Both the position numbers and the translations under genes were made by a program. Positions 12,187 through 24,661 of a stretch of DNA of 64,000 nucleotides are shown here, in pieces. The notes below the pieces were generated by a model, which worked only from the letters and a program-made list of their open reading frames with translations, was not told the DNA's origin and searched no databases. Position 1 is the stretch's first letter. Each line of letters opens with the position of its first letter. The DNA is from Amanita rubescens (lineage: Eukaryota > Basidiomycota > Agaricomycetes > Agaricales > Amanitaceae), in the NCBI GenBank assembly GCA_015039365.1, contig WION01000003.1, forward strand, positions 496,001-560,000, given 5' to 3'.

Positions 12187-13609
12187 ATGTCCCTCTCAAA
12201 ATTGTTTGTAAAGTCTCTTTCTGCCGCTTCTAAAGCCTCGAATCTCTCAACAGTTGAGAGCCAAACTCAAGTGTGTCGCTCAATTTTGCTTCTGTCAGCG
12301 TCTCACCACGCCTCAAGGAGCTCATACAATCATGTTTGAAAGATTTAAAAATGATCCAATCGCGACTAGCTGCCCTATCTGTGTTCAGTCCTAACGAGTC
12401 CCTTGAAGACATTGGAACCAAAGATCTTGCTTATCTATTTGTTCCCTATGTCCAGTCCGAAGTGCTGGATCGAATTAAGACCACAGGAATTACCGAAAGG
12501 CTACAGGTTCTTGAACAGGCACAAGTGCGTGAGTTTGCCCCGACTGGTTAGTCTATGTATTCATGTATGCAGAGACTTCTCCGAGACTTTTCATCCAGCG
12601 TCGAGAACTACGATATTGTGCCGGAAATGGAGCGCACATTACATCAACGGAAAGCTTCCGCCATACGTGACCCGAAGCAAAAGAGGGAAATAAAAATCAT
12701 GCAGTATAAGAAGGAGAAAGAGTTGAGAGCTAAACTAGAGGTGAGCGTTGTGGGCGTACGCACGCCCGGTGAGCCATTACCCATGCCAGTGTTAGGCTAT
12801 CCGTGATCGGCGAGGATGGCGCTCCGTTACCTCAGACAGCGGCAGCGATTTTGATCTTATTTCCATGTTGCTTCCCTCTGGTGCTAATTCACGTCCGTCC
12901 GAAGACGAAGACGAAGACGAGCTAGATTCCGAGGCCGAAGACGCATTGAGGGAAGCGATCCTTGTCCTCCTGCGCCTATTGTATACCCAGGGACAGACTC
13001 GTATGGATAATATCGAGCAAGAGTTTGACTTGCTGCGGAATGCGCCTGCAGACAGGGCACCAGCGGAAGATGTTCCCCAAGAACAGCGTCGTACTGCGGA
13101 TGACAACATGTGGAGAGTAGAGCCTCTGCAACCTATCGACCGCGGAGGCGACGGCAAAGGACCTTTAATCGATTCCAGCGGGAAGGTAAGATTCGCTCCT
13201 TGCACTTTCAATGGCGTGTCACCCTATGACCATAGCCTCTCCGGCCCTTTACGATTCTTCCATCCGAAGCTGCCGATCGAGCGCGTTTGCAATCTCAAGT
13301 TTTTGGACCAAGTCACCGATTACCAACCATGACAATTGACGATTATCTAGAAATTGAGCGTCAGAGGGGTAACATACTTTCGGGTGGCGGGTATGTCCCC
13401 TGCGTATAGCATTTAGATGAACTTGATAGTTCTCCAGGCGCGCTTCACAAGAGGCTCCAACATCAACAGAGAAACTCACGTTGGCTGCCGAGATGGATGG
13501 CACGCGTGAAAGTGAAGAGGTGGAAGAGTTGAGACAGAAACAGGAGAAGTGGGCTCAATTTACAGAGGCGAATCCTCGTGGAGCAGGTAATACAATGAAT
13601 CGAGGCTAA
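12187..13609 (+). CDS. TAP42: TAP42 / alpha4 phosphatase-associated protein
   Basis: Binds free catalytic subunits of PP2A-like phosphatases and links them to TORC1 signalling. The start MSLSKLFVKSLSAASKAS is typical of fungal Tap42; an upstream in-frame ATG at 12142 gives only an unconserved extension. Splicing out the intron after TVESQTQ yields ELIQSCLKDLKMIQSRLAAL and the helical TPR-like region (DLAYLFVPYVQSEVLDRI, then YDIVPEMERTLHQRKASAIR). An acidic segment (RPSEDEDEDELDSEAED) and a linker (SGKPLRPFTILPSEA) lead to the conserved C-terminus MTIDDYLEIERQR, KQEKWAQFTEANPRGAGN, TMNRG, stop at 13607-13609. This tail is diagnostic of the family. The 3' end is 86 bp from the convergent YPT6 stop. 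Confidence 0.95.
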
Positions 13610-13695
13610 CCATCATGATAGAATCCTGCCGTGATTTCATCCCGATAACAAGACACGATATATATTACAAACAGATGACAGTGAACGATGCATGA

Positions 13696-14598
<903 letters not shown>

Positions 14599-14910
14599 GA
14601 GCGTTACTCTAGTAGTAGGTCAAGCGCGGATGTGAAAGTCGGTTCATCACGTGGAAACTCACTAGTGGCACTATATTTAATTTGCTGACGCGCGCTTGCT
14701 CGTAATATTCGTAAAGTAGAGAAAGAGTGGTGTCACTATAGATTAGCCCTGACACGCCTTTATTTAAGTAGTATAGTAATCCTCGATGCGGGGAATTGTT
14801 AGTCTGGCACCGAGTTCAAAGCCTAATTGGGTAAGTGTTTGCCCCTGGTCGCTCCACGATCCGACGGTTATGTGCATTCTACTCGACCCGGATCTTACCC
14901 TCCTTCTTCC
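14599..14910. promoter_or_regulatory. Divergent intergenic region between YPT6 and BCKDH E1-beta
   Basis: This 312-bp gap separates two start codons facing apart, so it should hold both promoters. An A/T-rich patch (tatatttaattt near 14670) and tatttaagtag near 14761 are possible TATA-like sites. I see no tRNA, repeat or convincing reading frame. Functional assignment is inference from position only. Confidence 0.4.
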
Positions 14911-16621
14911 ATGTATACCTCAAGGTTCACATTCCCTTCCCGCTTCATCAGACTATACCATGTATGCCTATACCTAGCTTGTAGTTTCATCTACGAAATT
15001 GACTTTCGCAGACAGCTCGCTGGAGTTCAACAACAGCAGCAGAGCCCCCACTAGCGAGCGGCCATTTGCCTTCAGTCGCTACATCAGCCATTTTACGAAC
15101 TACAAGGGATGCTGCCCTTCGCACGCCGGGGATAACCTGGGCTGATGAGGACCCCTTGAGTCCTTCGCGGAACATTGTGGGAGGTCGAGAGACGCGCAAG
15201 ATGAACACTTATCAAGCAGTCCGCGACGCGATGAGGTATTCTGTTTAATGACACTGTTCCGGCCCGGGGCTTAAACATCAACAGCATTGCACTCATGAAA
15301 GATGACAATGCTGTCATTTTTGGTGAAGATGTTGCTTTCGGGGGCGTTTTCAGGTGCACTATGGTGGGTTATATATCCAGAATCATAGTGAATCTGATGC
15401 TTAATCTGGATTTTTTTTAAGGGGCTCGCCGAAGAGTTTGGTTAGTGTATAGCTTGATCCAAAGAACGAAGTTTCACTTGCGTCAATTGACAGGTAAAGA
15501 ACGTGTGTTTAACACACCATTGACAGAGCAAGGGATTGCAGGCTTTGGAATTGGTATGGCGATGATGGGACACACTGCCATTGCAGAGATACAATTTGCG
15601 GACTATATTTTCCCGGCATTTGACCAGGTATGTATAAAGACTTTCCTAATATGATGAATGTCTAGCGCGCCCTGCTTTACAGATCGTGAATGAAGCCGCC
15701 AAGATTAGATACCGCTCAGGAGGGCAATACAACGTCGGTGGGCTTACAATACGGACACCGACAATGTCCGTCGTACGTATAACGTTGCACATTTACTGGC
15801 TGCGCTGAGTGAGCATTAGGGTCATGGTGGGTTGTATCACTCTCAATCCCCCGAAGCTTTCTTTATGGGTGCATCTGGATTGAAGGTTAGTCTATACACG
15901 CGCCCCATATCAAGACGTCTTTCAATAATCACAATTCGTAGATCGTTATTCCACGGTCGCCCATCCAGGCAAAGGGGCTATTGCTGGCTTCAATTCGTGA
16001 CCCTAATCCTGTCATATTTATGGAGCCTAAGATATTATACCGTTCTGCAGGTAGGTCAACAAGCACGTTCGTGGTATTGCGCGCTGACATTCGGAAAGTC
16101 GAACAGGTTCCAGCTGATGATTACGAGCTACCCCTCGGCAAAGCAGAGATATTGATGCCTGGATCAGATCTTACTCTTTTGACATGGGGGACCCCTGTAT
16201 ACCACTGCGAAGCGGCGCTCCACATGCTATCATCCCCCCCTCCTGAGCTTGAACAGCATATACCCAAGTCCCTAAGAGACGCAAAAATCGAGTTGATTGA
16301 TTTGCGTTCAATATTACCATGGGATGTAGAAACCGTGACAGAGAGTGTGAAACGCACAGGAAGACTAGTTATTGTGCATGAAGCAGGAATAACAGCGGGT
16401 GCTGGTGGCGAGATTAGCGCCGAAGTACAAAAGAGGTGTTTCCTTAAGCTGAATGCGCCTGTGAGGCGAGTCGCAGGCTGGGAGTAAGTTCACCTTCATT
16501 TTGAAGTACCGGTTGGCTGACCCAGATGCCCAGTGTGCCGGCAGCACTACAGTATGAAAAGTTCTTAATACCCGACGCCCTTCGTGTGGTAGATGCACTA
16601 GTGGAAACATTGTCATACTAA
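14911..16621 (+). CDS. BCKDHB: Branched-chain 2-oxoacid dehydrogenase E1 beta subunit, mitochondrial
   Basis: Forms the E1 heterotetramer that decarboxylates the 2-oxo acids of Leu, Ile and Val in the mitochondrial matrix. Exon 1 (14911-14961) encodes [17 protein letters not shown], an Arg/Ser/aromatic-rich presequence. The 50-nt intron 14962-15011 joins it to [14 protein letters not shown]. The conserved body follows: [75 protein letters not shown], then [13 protein letters not shown] and [18 protein letters not shown]. The C-terminal domain contains [31 protein letters not shown] and the end [11 protein letters not shown], stop at 16619-16621. GEDVAFGG and IVHEA distinguish it as the transketolase-like beta chain, and the branched-chain rather than pyruvate enzyme fits best. 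Confidence 0.94.
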
Positions 16622-16794
16622 TGAGTTAGTTACCCTGCATCGCACTCTCGCGCTGCAACACGATTTGTTAATCATGAGGTTTGCATACTGCATTTTGTTT
16701 TCATTTTCAGGCTAGGATATCTGGTTTGATCGCCTTAGTTACAGCCATGCGTAACGCAGATTTCCACAATGTTAATGTATTGCTACATTTCTAT

Positions 16795-19115
16795 TCATCT
16801 GTATATCATAGACACGCGTCCGTAGTCACCATTGCCCGCACCTTTTCCAATGGTTACGAGCCACTGTTCGAGCAATGGCCAACCTGCCTCAAATCGTACA
16901 GACAGCTCATCCGTGTGATGGTCTCCATCCAACAATGATACGAGTTCCTGAGGTGGTGGCCTTGCATGAGGCCCACCCTGCGCGCCAGCGCTGACGACAA
17001 CACTCGTAATTTGTTGCTGTTGCTGACTCAAATGGGGAGCTGATGGTGACCGAGAGAGACGCGGTCGTATTGAAGGCAGTGCCCCTTTCGGAATGACAGG
17101 CGACGGAGGAGGAACAGAAGGTAAGGATATATGCGGGCGGCGGACCTCTGCAGCAGGTCTCACATTTTTGGCAGCGCTGGCTTGAGTCGATGCTCCGGAA
17201 GGCTCTGCCACATTCGAGACAGCCGTCGCAGCAACGCTGGTTAGCATGGAAGCAGCCCGAGACCTTGTTCCTTCCTCTTTTGGTTTATGCAACCAAGTTG
17301 AGCGAGGACTGGTGGAACTTGTCCTTTGCAAATCTTTGTTTCTGAGCTGCTCTAATACCTTCTCGGCTGCACTAGCCCGCCGCGCTCGTTGCGTCGACGA
17401 CACATTGACATTGGTCGTGGATGGCGGAGGTTCATGGGGAAATGTAGTGTTTTGGCCCACCTCTTCTACTGGAACTGGTACATGGGGGAATGGTCGACCA
17501 CGTAATGTAGAAGGTTCACTTGACTGCCCATCAACGGTTACATAGGCAGCACTGGAGAGGCTTTTGCCATGCCTTCCAGGGACTGCATGGGTATCGAATG
17601 TGATTGTCGGTGCCGTTCGCTTAATTCCTTCGGATGAGGTTGTTTGAGTTGTCTTCGGGGGGAGAAAAACCGGCCAACGATGAACCCGACGAAGGAATCC
17701 CTAGAGGGGTTGGTCAGCGAATGTCATGAGAGAGGCGCCTCGACCAATATACCTTGATAACGCCGAAACTGATGAATCGGCGGGGGTCAATACCCCGATG
17801 ACTCACTTCATTAATTTGCATCCACTCCAAGATAGTCATTCTTGGTTCTAACCTTGAATAAAGGTGGAGAAGTTGAGGCCAATCCGGAATTGCTCGCCCT
17901 GAAATACATAAGCCATGATCCGACTAACAGTTGGGCTCACTAACCTGGCTTTGTCACGTATGGTCCACACTCATTACGTACGTGCGGCTCGTTTGCAAGC
18001 CATTGAATACTGTTGCGAAGCGTATACATGTTGGAAAACTGGAAAATATCGATGGTCATTACAACTTGGTAGTACCTTGAAACGGTGAGGGCCAGCACTG
18101 TAAACGAACAGATAACTTACAATAAGTGAGCGATAGCCAATCGCACCAATTCTACATCACATTCCGCCAAATGAGCTATTCGACTGACGTGATTCACGCC
18201 ATCAATAAATTTGCAAACCTGCGTGTTGTAAGGCAACGTTCACTCAGGATCCCTAATACGTACTTTAACCATGGTAAGGTCCCAGTTATCTTCAAGAAGC
18301 CTAGAAAGGCGAATAAGAGTCACAGGGACCATCCAATCCTTGACCGCGGGTGGATTTGGATAGTAAGGGAATAACTTTAGTTCAATGGAATTGAATTGGT
18401 CAATAGCAATTGAGGTTTCAGAATATGAGTTCAAGTCTTCGTATAACTGCTCCAGAATCGCGTGTAGTGCAGGAGATGTATCTGCCGAAGAGAGGAACCC
18501 AGATTCCTCCTAATATCCATATAATTTAACCAGTGCAAGTGGTGTTCCGAAACATTGACCAACCTCGCAAGATGTCAGGACGCGACTGATTTTGCGGACG
18601 ACAGGTTCATAACAGCTCAAATCTGCCCCTCTGTCAAAGACAAAACAGAGATTATACCTAAAGAAATTTCGTTGGTATTTTCCTCTGATCTCGGTTGGAA
18701 AACCGATGATTCGATGTCGTTTTGTGGAGCACGTCACCAGTCGTCCGCACAATGCGGGGGGCGGGATGACATACTTTGATATTTCGTGAAAGCTGAAAAG
18801 CGTTTGAGCCGCCACGGGAGGCTTTGGAAGTGAGCTCAACGAACGACCAAGTTGGTCCGGTTCTGGGGAGCCAAGTGACGTGCGAGAGCCACGCGAAGAA
18901 AGGCCAGAGCCTGCGGAGGATTGTGTTTCCGAAGACGGCGTGGCTGGAACTGAGCCAGATGGCACGTTGGGGCCAGCGGGGGGCACGGCTATGAGACCCT
19001 CGGGCACTTGGTAGACGATTTTTGGGCCTTGACGAACATCGAAAACGGTATAAAACACAGACAAGATTCGAGGTAAGAATGAATCGCTTGCGCCATCGTG
19101 AGTTTGTTCAGGCAT
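16795..19115 (-). CDS. NPR2: Nitrogen permease regulator 2 (SEACIT/GATOR1 subunit)
   Basis: With Npr3 and Iml1 it acts as a GTPase-activating complex that restrains TORC1 when amino acids are scarce. The start chosen is the ATG at 19115, in frame with the longer GTG-initiated frame. The N-terminal longin-like segment reads ILSVFYTVFDVRQGPKIVYQ, followed by a Ser/Pro-rich insertion and then LFSFHEISKYVIPP, HRIIGFPTEIRGKYQRN and YNLCFVFDRGADLSCYEPV, all classic Npr2. After introns, PVTLIRLSRLLEDNWDLTM and the winged-helix region (VVMTIDIFQFSNMYTLR) follow. A low-complexity C-terminal part carries a QQQQQ run and many Ser/Pro residues before FEAGWPLLEQWL and a stop at 16795-16797. It is divergent from RCL1 across 109 bp. 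Confidence 0.93.
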
Positions 19116-19224
19116 GCTCCAGTCCACGTATTGAACTAGCTATAAATGCTCGACATTAGATTCGGTTTAGTTTTAGCGTCGGCGTAGTGTAACTGTTACA
19201 TAAGCTACAGATTTCCTTGTCTTG

Positions 19225-20689
19225 ATGGCGCAGAATGCCAGCCTTATCAAGTTCAGCGGTCATCAGCATTTCCGTTCGCGTCTTGTGCTCTCTATCCTCA
19301 GCGGAAAACCTGTGAAGATTGATAAGATTCGCCCTGAAGACAAAAATCCTGGTCTGAGAGGTGCGAGCGCGTCCTACACTCCACGCCGATGCTAAATTAG
19401 CTGGTGCTACTACAGACTATGAAATAAGTCTTCTGCGACTTCTAGAGAGCATAACGAATGGAACAGTTATTGAAATATCCGTGACCGGTATGTTTCACCA
19501 TCTAGCTGCTTGCAGTCAAAATAAAACTGATCTACAGGAACTGCCATACTTCTTAAGCCCGGAATCATTTTCGGTGGTCCTATCACGCATGAATGCCCCT
19601 TGTCCCGCTCAGTTGGATACTTTTTAGAGCCAATCATTATGCTAGCTCCTTTTGCCAAAAAACCGTTGCAGTTGACCATTCGAGGCATTACAACGGATGA
19701 ACATGACCTCTCAGTGAGTACTCTGAGTTGTCCGAGCTGTCACCTTCGACGAATGTTCTCAGGTGGATCTCATCAGAACCGTCACTTTGCCACATCTGCA
19801 ATTATTCGGTATATCTGAAGGCCTGGAACTGAGGGTGTGTATTGAGAGCTTTGATGTTTGCATACAAGTATTAAAAGTTATACCTTTGAAGATCAAAAAA
19901 AGAGGTGCACCGCCAGGAGGTGGTGGAGAAGTTCAATTTCTCTGCCCCATAGTCAAGCAAGTCAAGACATTGAACTTTGTGGAGGCTGGAAGAATTAAGC
20001 GCATTCGAGGCATCGCGTTCGTAGTTCCATTACATTTAACCGATCCTCGTTGACACCTAGAGTAGTCATGCCGTGCGCGTCAACCCTCAATTTTCAAACA
20101 GGATGATAGAAGCGTCTCGTTCCATACTCAACCGTTATATCCCGGACATTTACCTCTATTCCGACGTTTATAAAGGCAACGAAAGTGGAAAGTATGGCCC
20201 ATACCATTTCAATTTGCGCTTTATTTTGTTGATTAGTCCATCCTAGGTCGCCCGGGTATGCTCTAAGTATCCTGGCCGAGTCGACAACTGGGGTGATACA
20301 CTGCGCCGAAGCAACGTCGCAACCAGGCATTGCTCCGGAAGACATAGCTCTTCAAGCAACACGCGAACTTTTAGCCGAGTTGAATAGAGGAGGGTGCGTG
20401 GATCGCAAGCATCAGACCCTTGTTTTGCTTTGCATGGTTTTGGGAAGCGAGGACGTTGGCAAATGTCGGATGGGGGAACCTACACCTCGCACGTTCGTCC
20501 AATTTCCATGGAAACAATCCTCTTGTACGCTAATAAGCAATCAGAATACAGTTTTTGAGAGACGTGAAGACATTCTTTGGATCTTCATTCAAAATCGTAC
20601 CTGCAGATCATGAGGGTGCCGATTGCACGCAACTTTTGTACTCATGTTATGGAACAGGCTACATCAATGCGAATCGGACAATTGCTTAA
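19225..20689 (+). CDS. RCL1: RNA 3'-terminal phosphate cyclase-like protein Rcl1
   Basis: A nucleolar SSU-processome factor in 18S rRNA maturation that works with the GTPase Bms1; family members keep the cyclase fold but not the cyclase activity. The start MAQNASLIKFSGHQHFRSRL is typical. Later blocks are DYEISLLRLLESITNGTVIE, GPITHECPLSRSVGYFLEP, LTIRGITTDEHDLSVD, KRGAPPGGGGEVQFLCP, then NPQFSNRMIEASRSILNRY and YLYSDVYKGNESGK. The end is HEGADCTQLLYSCYGTGYIN, stop at 20687-20689. I saw no active-site histidine region typical of true cyclases, in keeping with Rcl1. The 3' end is convergent with SLT11, 91 bp away. Confidence 0.94.
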
Positions 20690-20780
20690 CGCATGATGCA
20701 GTCTGTTCTATAATTATCTATTATGCTCAGTTCCAAAGGTATACTATACAAGATCGCTTAGTGTACAGACAAAACCACCA

Positions 20781-22002
20781 TCATGTGGAAACGGTGGACG
20801 GGGGTGTATTTATGGTGCTTGTTGCCGCACTCTTTACTGCTTTTCCACGTCCCCATTTAATAGTAACATTGTCTCCATCTATTTCCAGCCCATTCGCCCA
20901 TGCCTGAGCGGCCGTTTCTGCAATAGACCGCTCCTGGAAATTGATAAACGCGCATCTGAACGAGCGTCAAGAAATGGTACCCTAACAGAATCGGAGGGAC
21001 TGACCGTGTTTTGGCCACATGGACAATTGACTTCAACTGAGTAGGATCGACGCTCGGCAGGGACTGTATGACGCGAGTTCTGATGCTCTGCTCGGTGGAT
21101 GTAGATGATAAGGAAGACAAGAAAAGAGATGTCTGGAGGCTGGTTAACGACGGTTCAAAAAGAAAGACGAAAATCATTCTCACAATCGTAGTGTCGTCTG
21201 GGGGTCTCAAACCGTGGTTTTCTGCATTTGCAGCCAATATTTTCCGCGCCACTGGGTCATTATGACCGTGGTACCGAGCTTGAATAGTTTGATGAGACAA
21301 TTCATTGTTTTGCGGCATCTCGTGGCGGAAAGGACAATCGTTTCCACGATTACATTCCCCTTTGGCGAAAAACGAGCATACTTGGGGTCTGTTCCGCTTG
21401 TAATAGGGATCTGTCCTTGCTAGCTGCTTTAGCATCTCTTTCCCTGCAACTGAGGCACGACCAGAGCTAACGCCGGACTTGTTACCCTCCAGCTAAAAAG
21501 CAAAGTCACAACTCATTACAACCGCCAACCTAAAGGAAACCAACCTTTTCCTCCATATTCTGTGCATAATATTCTCTGTTGATATCGCTGGTCGGAGCAT
21601 CACGTTGGACAGCAAGAGCTGTGTCGCGGACTTGAGTAGGCAAACCAAACTCCAGGTCTAGCAGACATGTTTGGCAGACGTTCTTAACTTTTGCACAGGT
21701 CTGGCAGATCACCGTCGTTTTGTAACGTGCATCTGAGCCTGGTTTCCAGCGAAAGACGGTGAAGGGACGGGCACAGGTCCCGCAGGAGCGGCCATATTCT
21801 TGTTTTGTCTGATGCCTCAGGTGAGCAGAAAGCGGCAAAAGGAAGGGCGACACCAACCATACGAATGAATGGATTGTCACCGAGACCTGGACCTGTCGTC
21901 AGCAAATGGGCAGCATAATACTTTTGACAACATACATGTTTCGCAGAGAATGGGAAATTCACTTTGCTCCCAGCCTGCTTTGTTCAGGTCGGCTTTTGGC
22001 AT
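20781..22002 (-). CDS. SLT11: Pre-mRNA splicing factor Slt11/Ecm2 (RBM22 family)
   Basis: A spliceosomal protein that contacts U6 snRNA near the catalytic core. The start [20 protein letters not shown] is diagnostic. Cys pairs follow ([40 protein letters not shown]), which build the N-terminal zinc module. Next is a CCCH finger, [19 protein letters not shown], and an RRM whose pieces read [20 protein letters not shown] and [17 protein letters not shown], ending [15 protein letters not shown]. The product stops soon after the RRM at 20781-20783 and lacks a long Pro-rich tail, as in many fungal forms. Its ATG is only 17-62 bp from the divergent MET8 start, so the two probably share a promoter. 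Confidence 0.94.
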
Positions 22003-22064
22003 GATGCAAAGAGGAATGGATGACAAAGCAAGCAAACAAGACCACGCTCGTCGCTCAGTCAATC

Positions 22065-22886
22065 ATGGCTGGCGACTCTCTCCTTATTGCCTGGCAGCTC
22101 AAAGACAAGAATGTGCTTATTGTCGGTGGAGGAGACGTCGCAGCACAGCGCATCAACTCAATTCTCGCTACAGATGCTCATATCACTCTCGTTGCTCCCT
22201 CAGACGGTCTCAATCAACGTACCCACCATTTCATTGCTGCACATCCTACTCGTATAACATATCTCGATCGCCTATTTTCGGGTGCAGATGAGTTGAAGAA
22301 CGCAGACATGGTACTCACTGCGCTGGATGACGCCGAGGTTTCTCGCGAGATTGTAGAATTGTGTCGCGCTGAACGTATCCCAGTGAATGCCGCCGACATT
22401 CCCCATTTGTGCGACTTCTATTTTGGTGCTCAGATAAAGGATGGTCCATTACAGATAATGATATCAACAAATGGGAATGGACCTAGGATGGCTAGTTTGA
22501 TCAAAGATAAACTAAAGAAGGGTTTAACAGGTGTTGAAGGGAGTGCGATCCAGAAAGTCGGCGAGCTTCGGGAACTCCTAAAGGAGCGGGCACCAGGCAT
22601 CGGCGGAGAAGTCGGGAGGAGAAGAATGAAGTGGATCTCAAACCTCTGTAACGCCTGGGAGATGGACAATTTGGTTCTCCTGGACAAACCCATGATGCTC
22701 CGGCTGCTTGATGAGGGTTGGGAGAGAAACACTGTTCCGACGTTGCAAGACATGGGTGGACGTTCAAATCATTACCAAAAAATGATTTACGACTCCTTTG
22801 CTAAGGAGACCATTTATCCCCTGGCAGTCGGTATCGTAGTTGGTGCACTTTTCACTGCGTGTACCTTGATGCTCAACCGCCGGTGA
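22065..22886 (+). CDS. MET8: Siroheme synthase Met8 (precorrin-2 dehydrogenase/ferrochelatase), tail-anchored form
   Basis: Converts precorrin-2 to sirohydrochlorin and inserts iron to make siroheme, the cofactor of sulfite reductase (and of nitrite reductase where present). It is a single exon. The Rossmann motif VLIVGGGDVAAQRI is near residues 17-30. The conserved block VNAADIPHLCDFYFGA contains the catalytic aspartate region, and GDxxQI-like LQIMISTNGNGPRMASLIKD follows. I chose MAGDSLLIAWQLKDK as the start because it lines up with Met8 N-termini; an in-frame ATG at 22020 adds 15 residues but leaves just 17 bp to the divergent SLT11 ATG. After the usual helical domain there is an additional C-terminal hydrophobic helix (YPLAVGIVVGALFTACTLML) and basic NRR, suggesting a membrane tail anchor. 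The next gene is a sulfur transporter, which fits a sulfur-assimilation context. Confidence 0.93.
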   Translation: MAGDSLLIAWQLKDKNVLIVGGGDVAAQRINSILATDAHITLVAPSDGLNQRTHHFIAAHPTRITYLDRLFSGADELKNADMVLTALDDAEVSREIVELCRAERIPVNAADIPHLCDFYFGAQIKDGPLQIMISTNGNGPRMASLIKDKLKKGLTGVEGSAIQKVGELRELLKERAPGIGGEVGRRRMKWISNLCNAWEMDNLVLLDKPMMLRLLDEGWERNTVPTLQDMGGRSNHYQKMIYDSFAKETIYPLAVGIVVGALFTACTLMLNRR

Positions 22887-23140
22887 TTAAGGTATGTCAT
22901 GTGCAACCACACATACCCGCATTAAATTGATGTCATTCTACCTTTAGCTTGCTAAGATGGTTCATGTCTCTAAAATTATCCGACTCTCACCTTTTGTTTC
23001 TGTACGACAGGCATGTTCCTTCATGTGGAAAGCCATAAATGATTAAATGAAACTCGTACAGAAATGCTATAATGAAGGCATCATATGATAGTACGATCCG
23101 GACCTCGCCTTTCGGGCATCAAACCGCCTAAGCTTCTCAG

Positions 23141-24396
23141 TCAGGCCATCAAACCACCTACCGCGACGCCAGTCACCCAGCCAATAGTTGGTAGCAACCC
23201 AGTGCCAGCAACGATAGCCCGACCTAAGTTCACCAGACCTGGTCCAGCTACATCCACAAGAAATATCAACATGAATTCGCTGTCTTGGTATTGACACTCA
23301 CGGCATATCCCAGAAAGCCCCCATCCAACACCAAATATACTTGCGCCTACAAGCAATTTTACATCAATCGCTCCGTCTTGTGGTATACTCCACTCGCCGC
23401 CAATGTGTGGCTTTTCAGGACCATGGTTACAATGACACAGCAATATCGTGAGCGGTAGTGCTCCGATAGCCAGGAACGCTAATGATGGATCAAATGCTCG
23501 GTGGAGCGGAAGCAGGAGGAATGAAATAACGCGCAAGGGATCAACGAGATTCGAAAGTCGAAGAGCGAGGGCAAACTCGATACTGCACATGAAGGATGTC
23601 AGGTACCGAAACGACTTGTGAAAGGGCGTCAACTGCGGTGCAGAAGTTCCATTCAATGGAATCCTCGCAGCTTCTGGTTCAGCGTCCGCAGGAACCTTTG
23701 GATGGATTAGCCAATTATTGCACCACACATTCCAATCGGACTACCACTGACCAGCCAAAAGAATGATGAAATTGCTACGAACAGGATTGCTTGAAGGAAG
23801 AGGAGAGCCTTTCCATACGTGCCGAGAGACCAATCAAATGTTTGGGCGGCAGGCAAATCTCCGTGCGTTAAATTGGCTGTCGCTGTCCCTGTGATGAAGA
23901 AAGCTACCGTCGCGGCGAGTGACCTAGCAGATTAAGCGAACACGTTGCACGCGCTATGGACATATTCACCGTAGTGATAATCGGGATAGACCACTAAGCA
24001 TGTGCCTAAGGCAACTCGAAATCAGACACCCACTCGGAGATTGCCAAAACCTACCCAGACGTGCAGCCCTTGGACATCTTATCTGGTGTTAACTCAGAAA
24101 AAGTACAACTTCTAGAATCTGACCTTGGTTCCTAATCCGACGAGGAGACCAGACAAGAGCGTCCATGGGAGATCAACTAACATTGGTGGCGGCCTATTGC
24201 TCTCCAGAAGGCCTACCACCACTCCTCCCACCACCAAACCGGATGCTGCGCTTAAAGCTTCTGTATTTCCTCTGACGGCGCCATGAATGAAGCCAGAGAC
24301 GCCGAATACTGAACCATTAAGGCGCATCAAGAGATGCACAGGCAATGCAAGGCCAACGCCCCCAAGGAAGGACTGTACGGGTGTTGGGGAGGACAT
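23141..24396 (-). CDS. YeeE/YedE-family sulfur (thiosulfate-type) transporter
   Basis: A multi-pass membrane protein of the sulphur-transport family, to which the bacterial thiosulfate channel TsuA belongs. From MSSPTPVQSFLGGVGLALPV (24396) the frame shows GSVFGVSGFIHGAVRG, then across two introns SKGCTSGHMLSGLSRLS, the family's first Cys motif. The second half has SIFGVGWGLSGICPGPGLVN, the second Cys motif, ending VTGVAVGGLMA with a stop at 23141-23143. The two-half architecture (two inverted repeats, each with a Cys-Gly motif among helices) is as expected. Several introns near 23290-23310, 23700-23950 and 24000-24110 were placed by frame. It is convergent with MET8 at 254 bp. The substrate is inferred; fungal members are not well characterised as far as I know. 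Confidence 0.87.
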
Positions 24397-24568
24397 TGAA
24401 GTTATTGTGACGTTGGATGGGACCCTTATAAGACCAATCGATTAACCAAAACGGAAAAATTATGTACATAAAGTACTTTATTAAATGTGCGCGCTCATCA
24501 GAGATATCATTTTGAGATGTGACTATGGCCTGTGATCGGGACAGGCCGAACCCGCAACCCTCGAATGA

Positions 24569-24650
24569 GGCGCTATAGCCAAGTGGTTACGGCGACAGAT
24601 TAGAAATCTGTTCCTCTTTGAGGGCGCAGGTTCGAATCCTGCTGGCGTCG
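24569..24650 (+). tRNA. tRNA-Ser (anticodon AGA), copy 1
   Basis: An 82-nt class II tRNA. The acceptor stem GGCGCTA pairs with TGGCGTC with two G-U wobbles; the discriminator is G, as usual for serine. The anticodon stem ACAGA/TCTGT closes the loop TTAGAAA, with AGA at 24602-24604. A long variable arm (TCCTCTTTGAGGG) and the T arm GCAGGTTCGAATCCTGC are present. There is no intron. It is identical to the copy at 25598-25679. Confidence 0.96.
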
Positions 24651-24652
24651 TG

Positions 24653-24661
24653 TTTTTTTTT
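24653..24661 (+). terminator. Pol III oligo-T terminator of tRNA-Ser copy 1
   Basis: A run of nine T residues begins two bases after the tRNA, as expected for RNA polymerase III termination. Confidence 0.85.
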
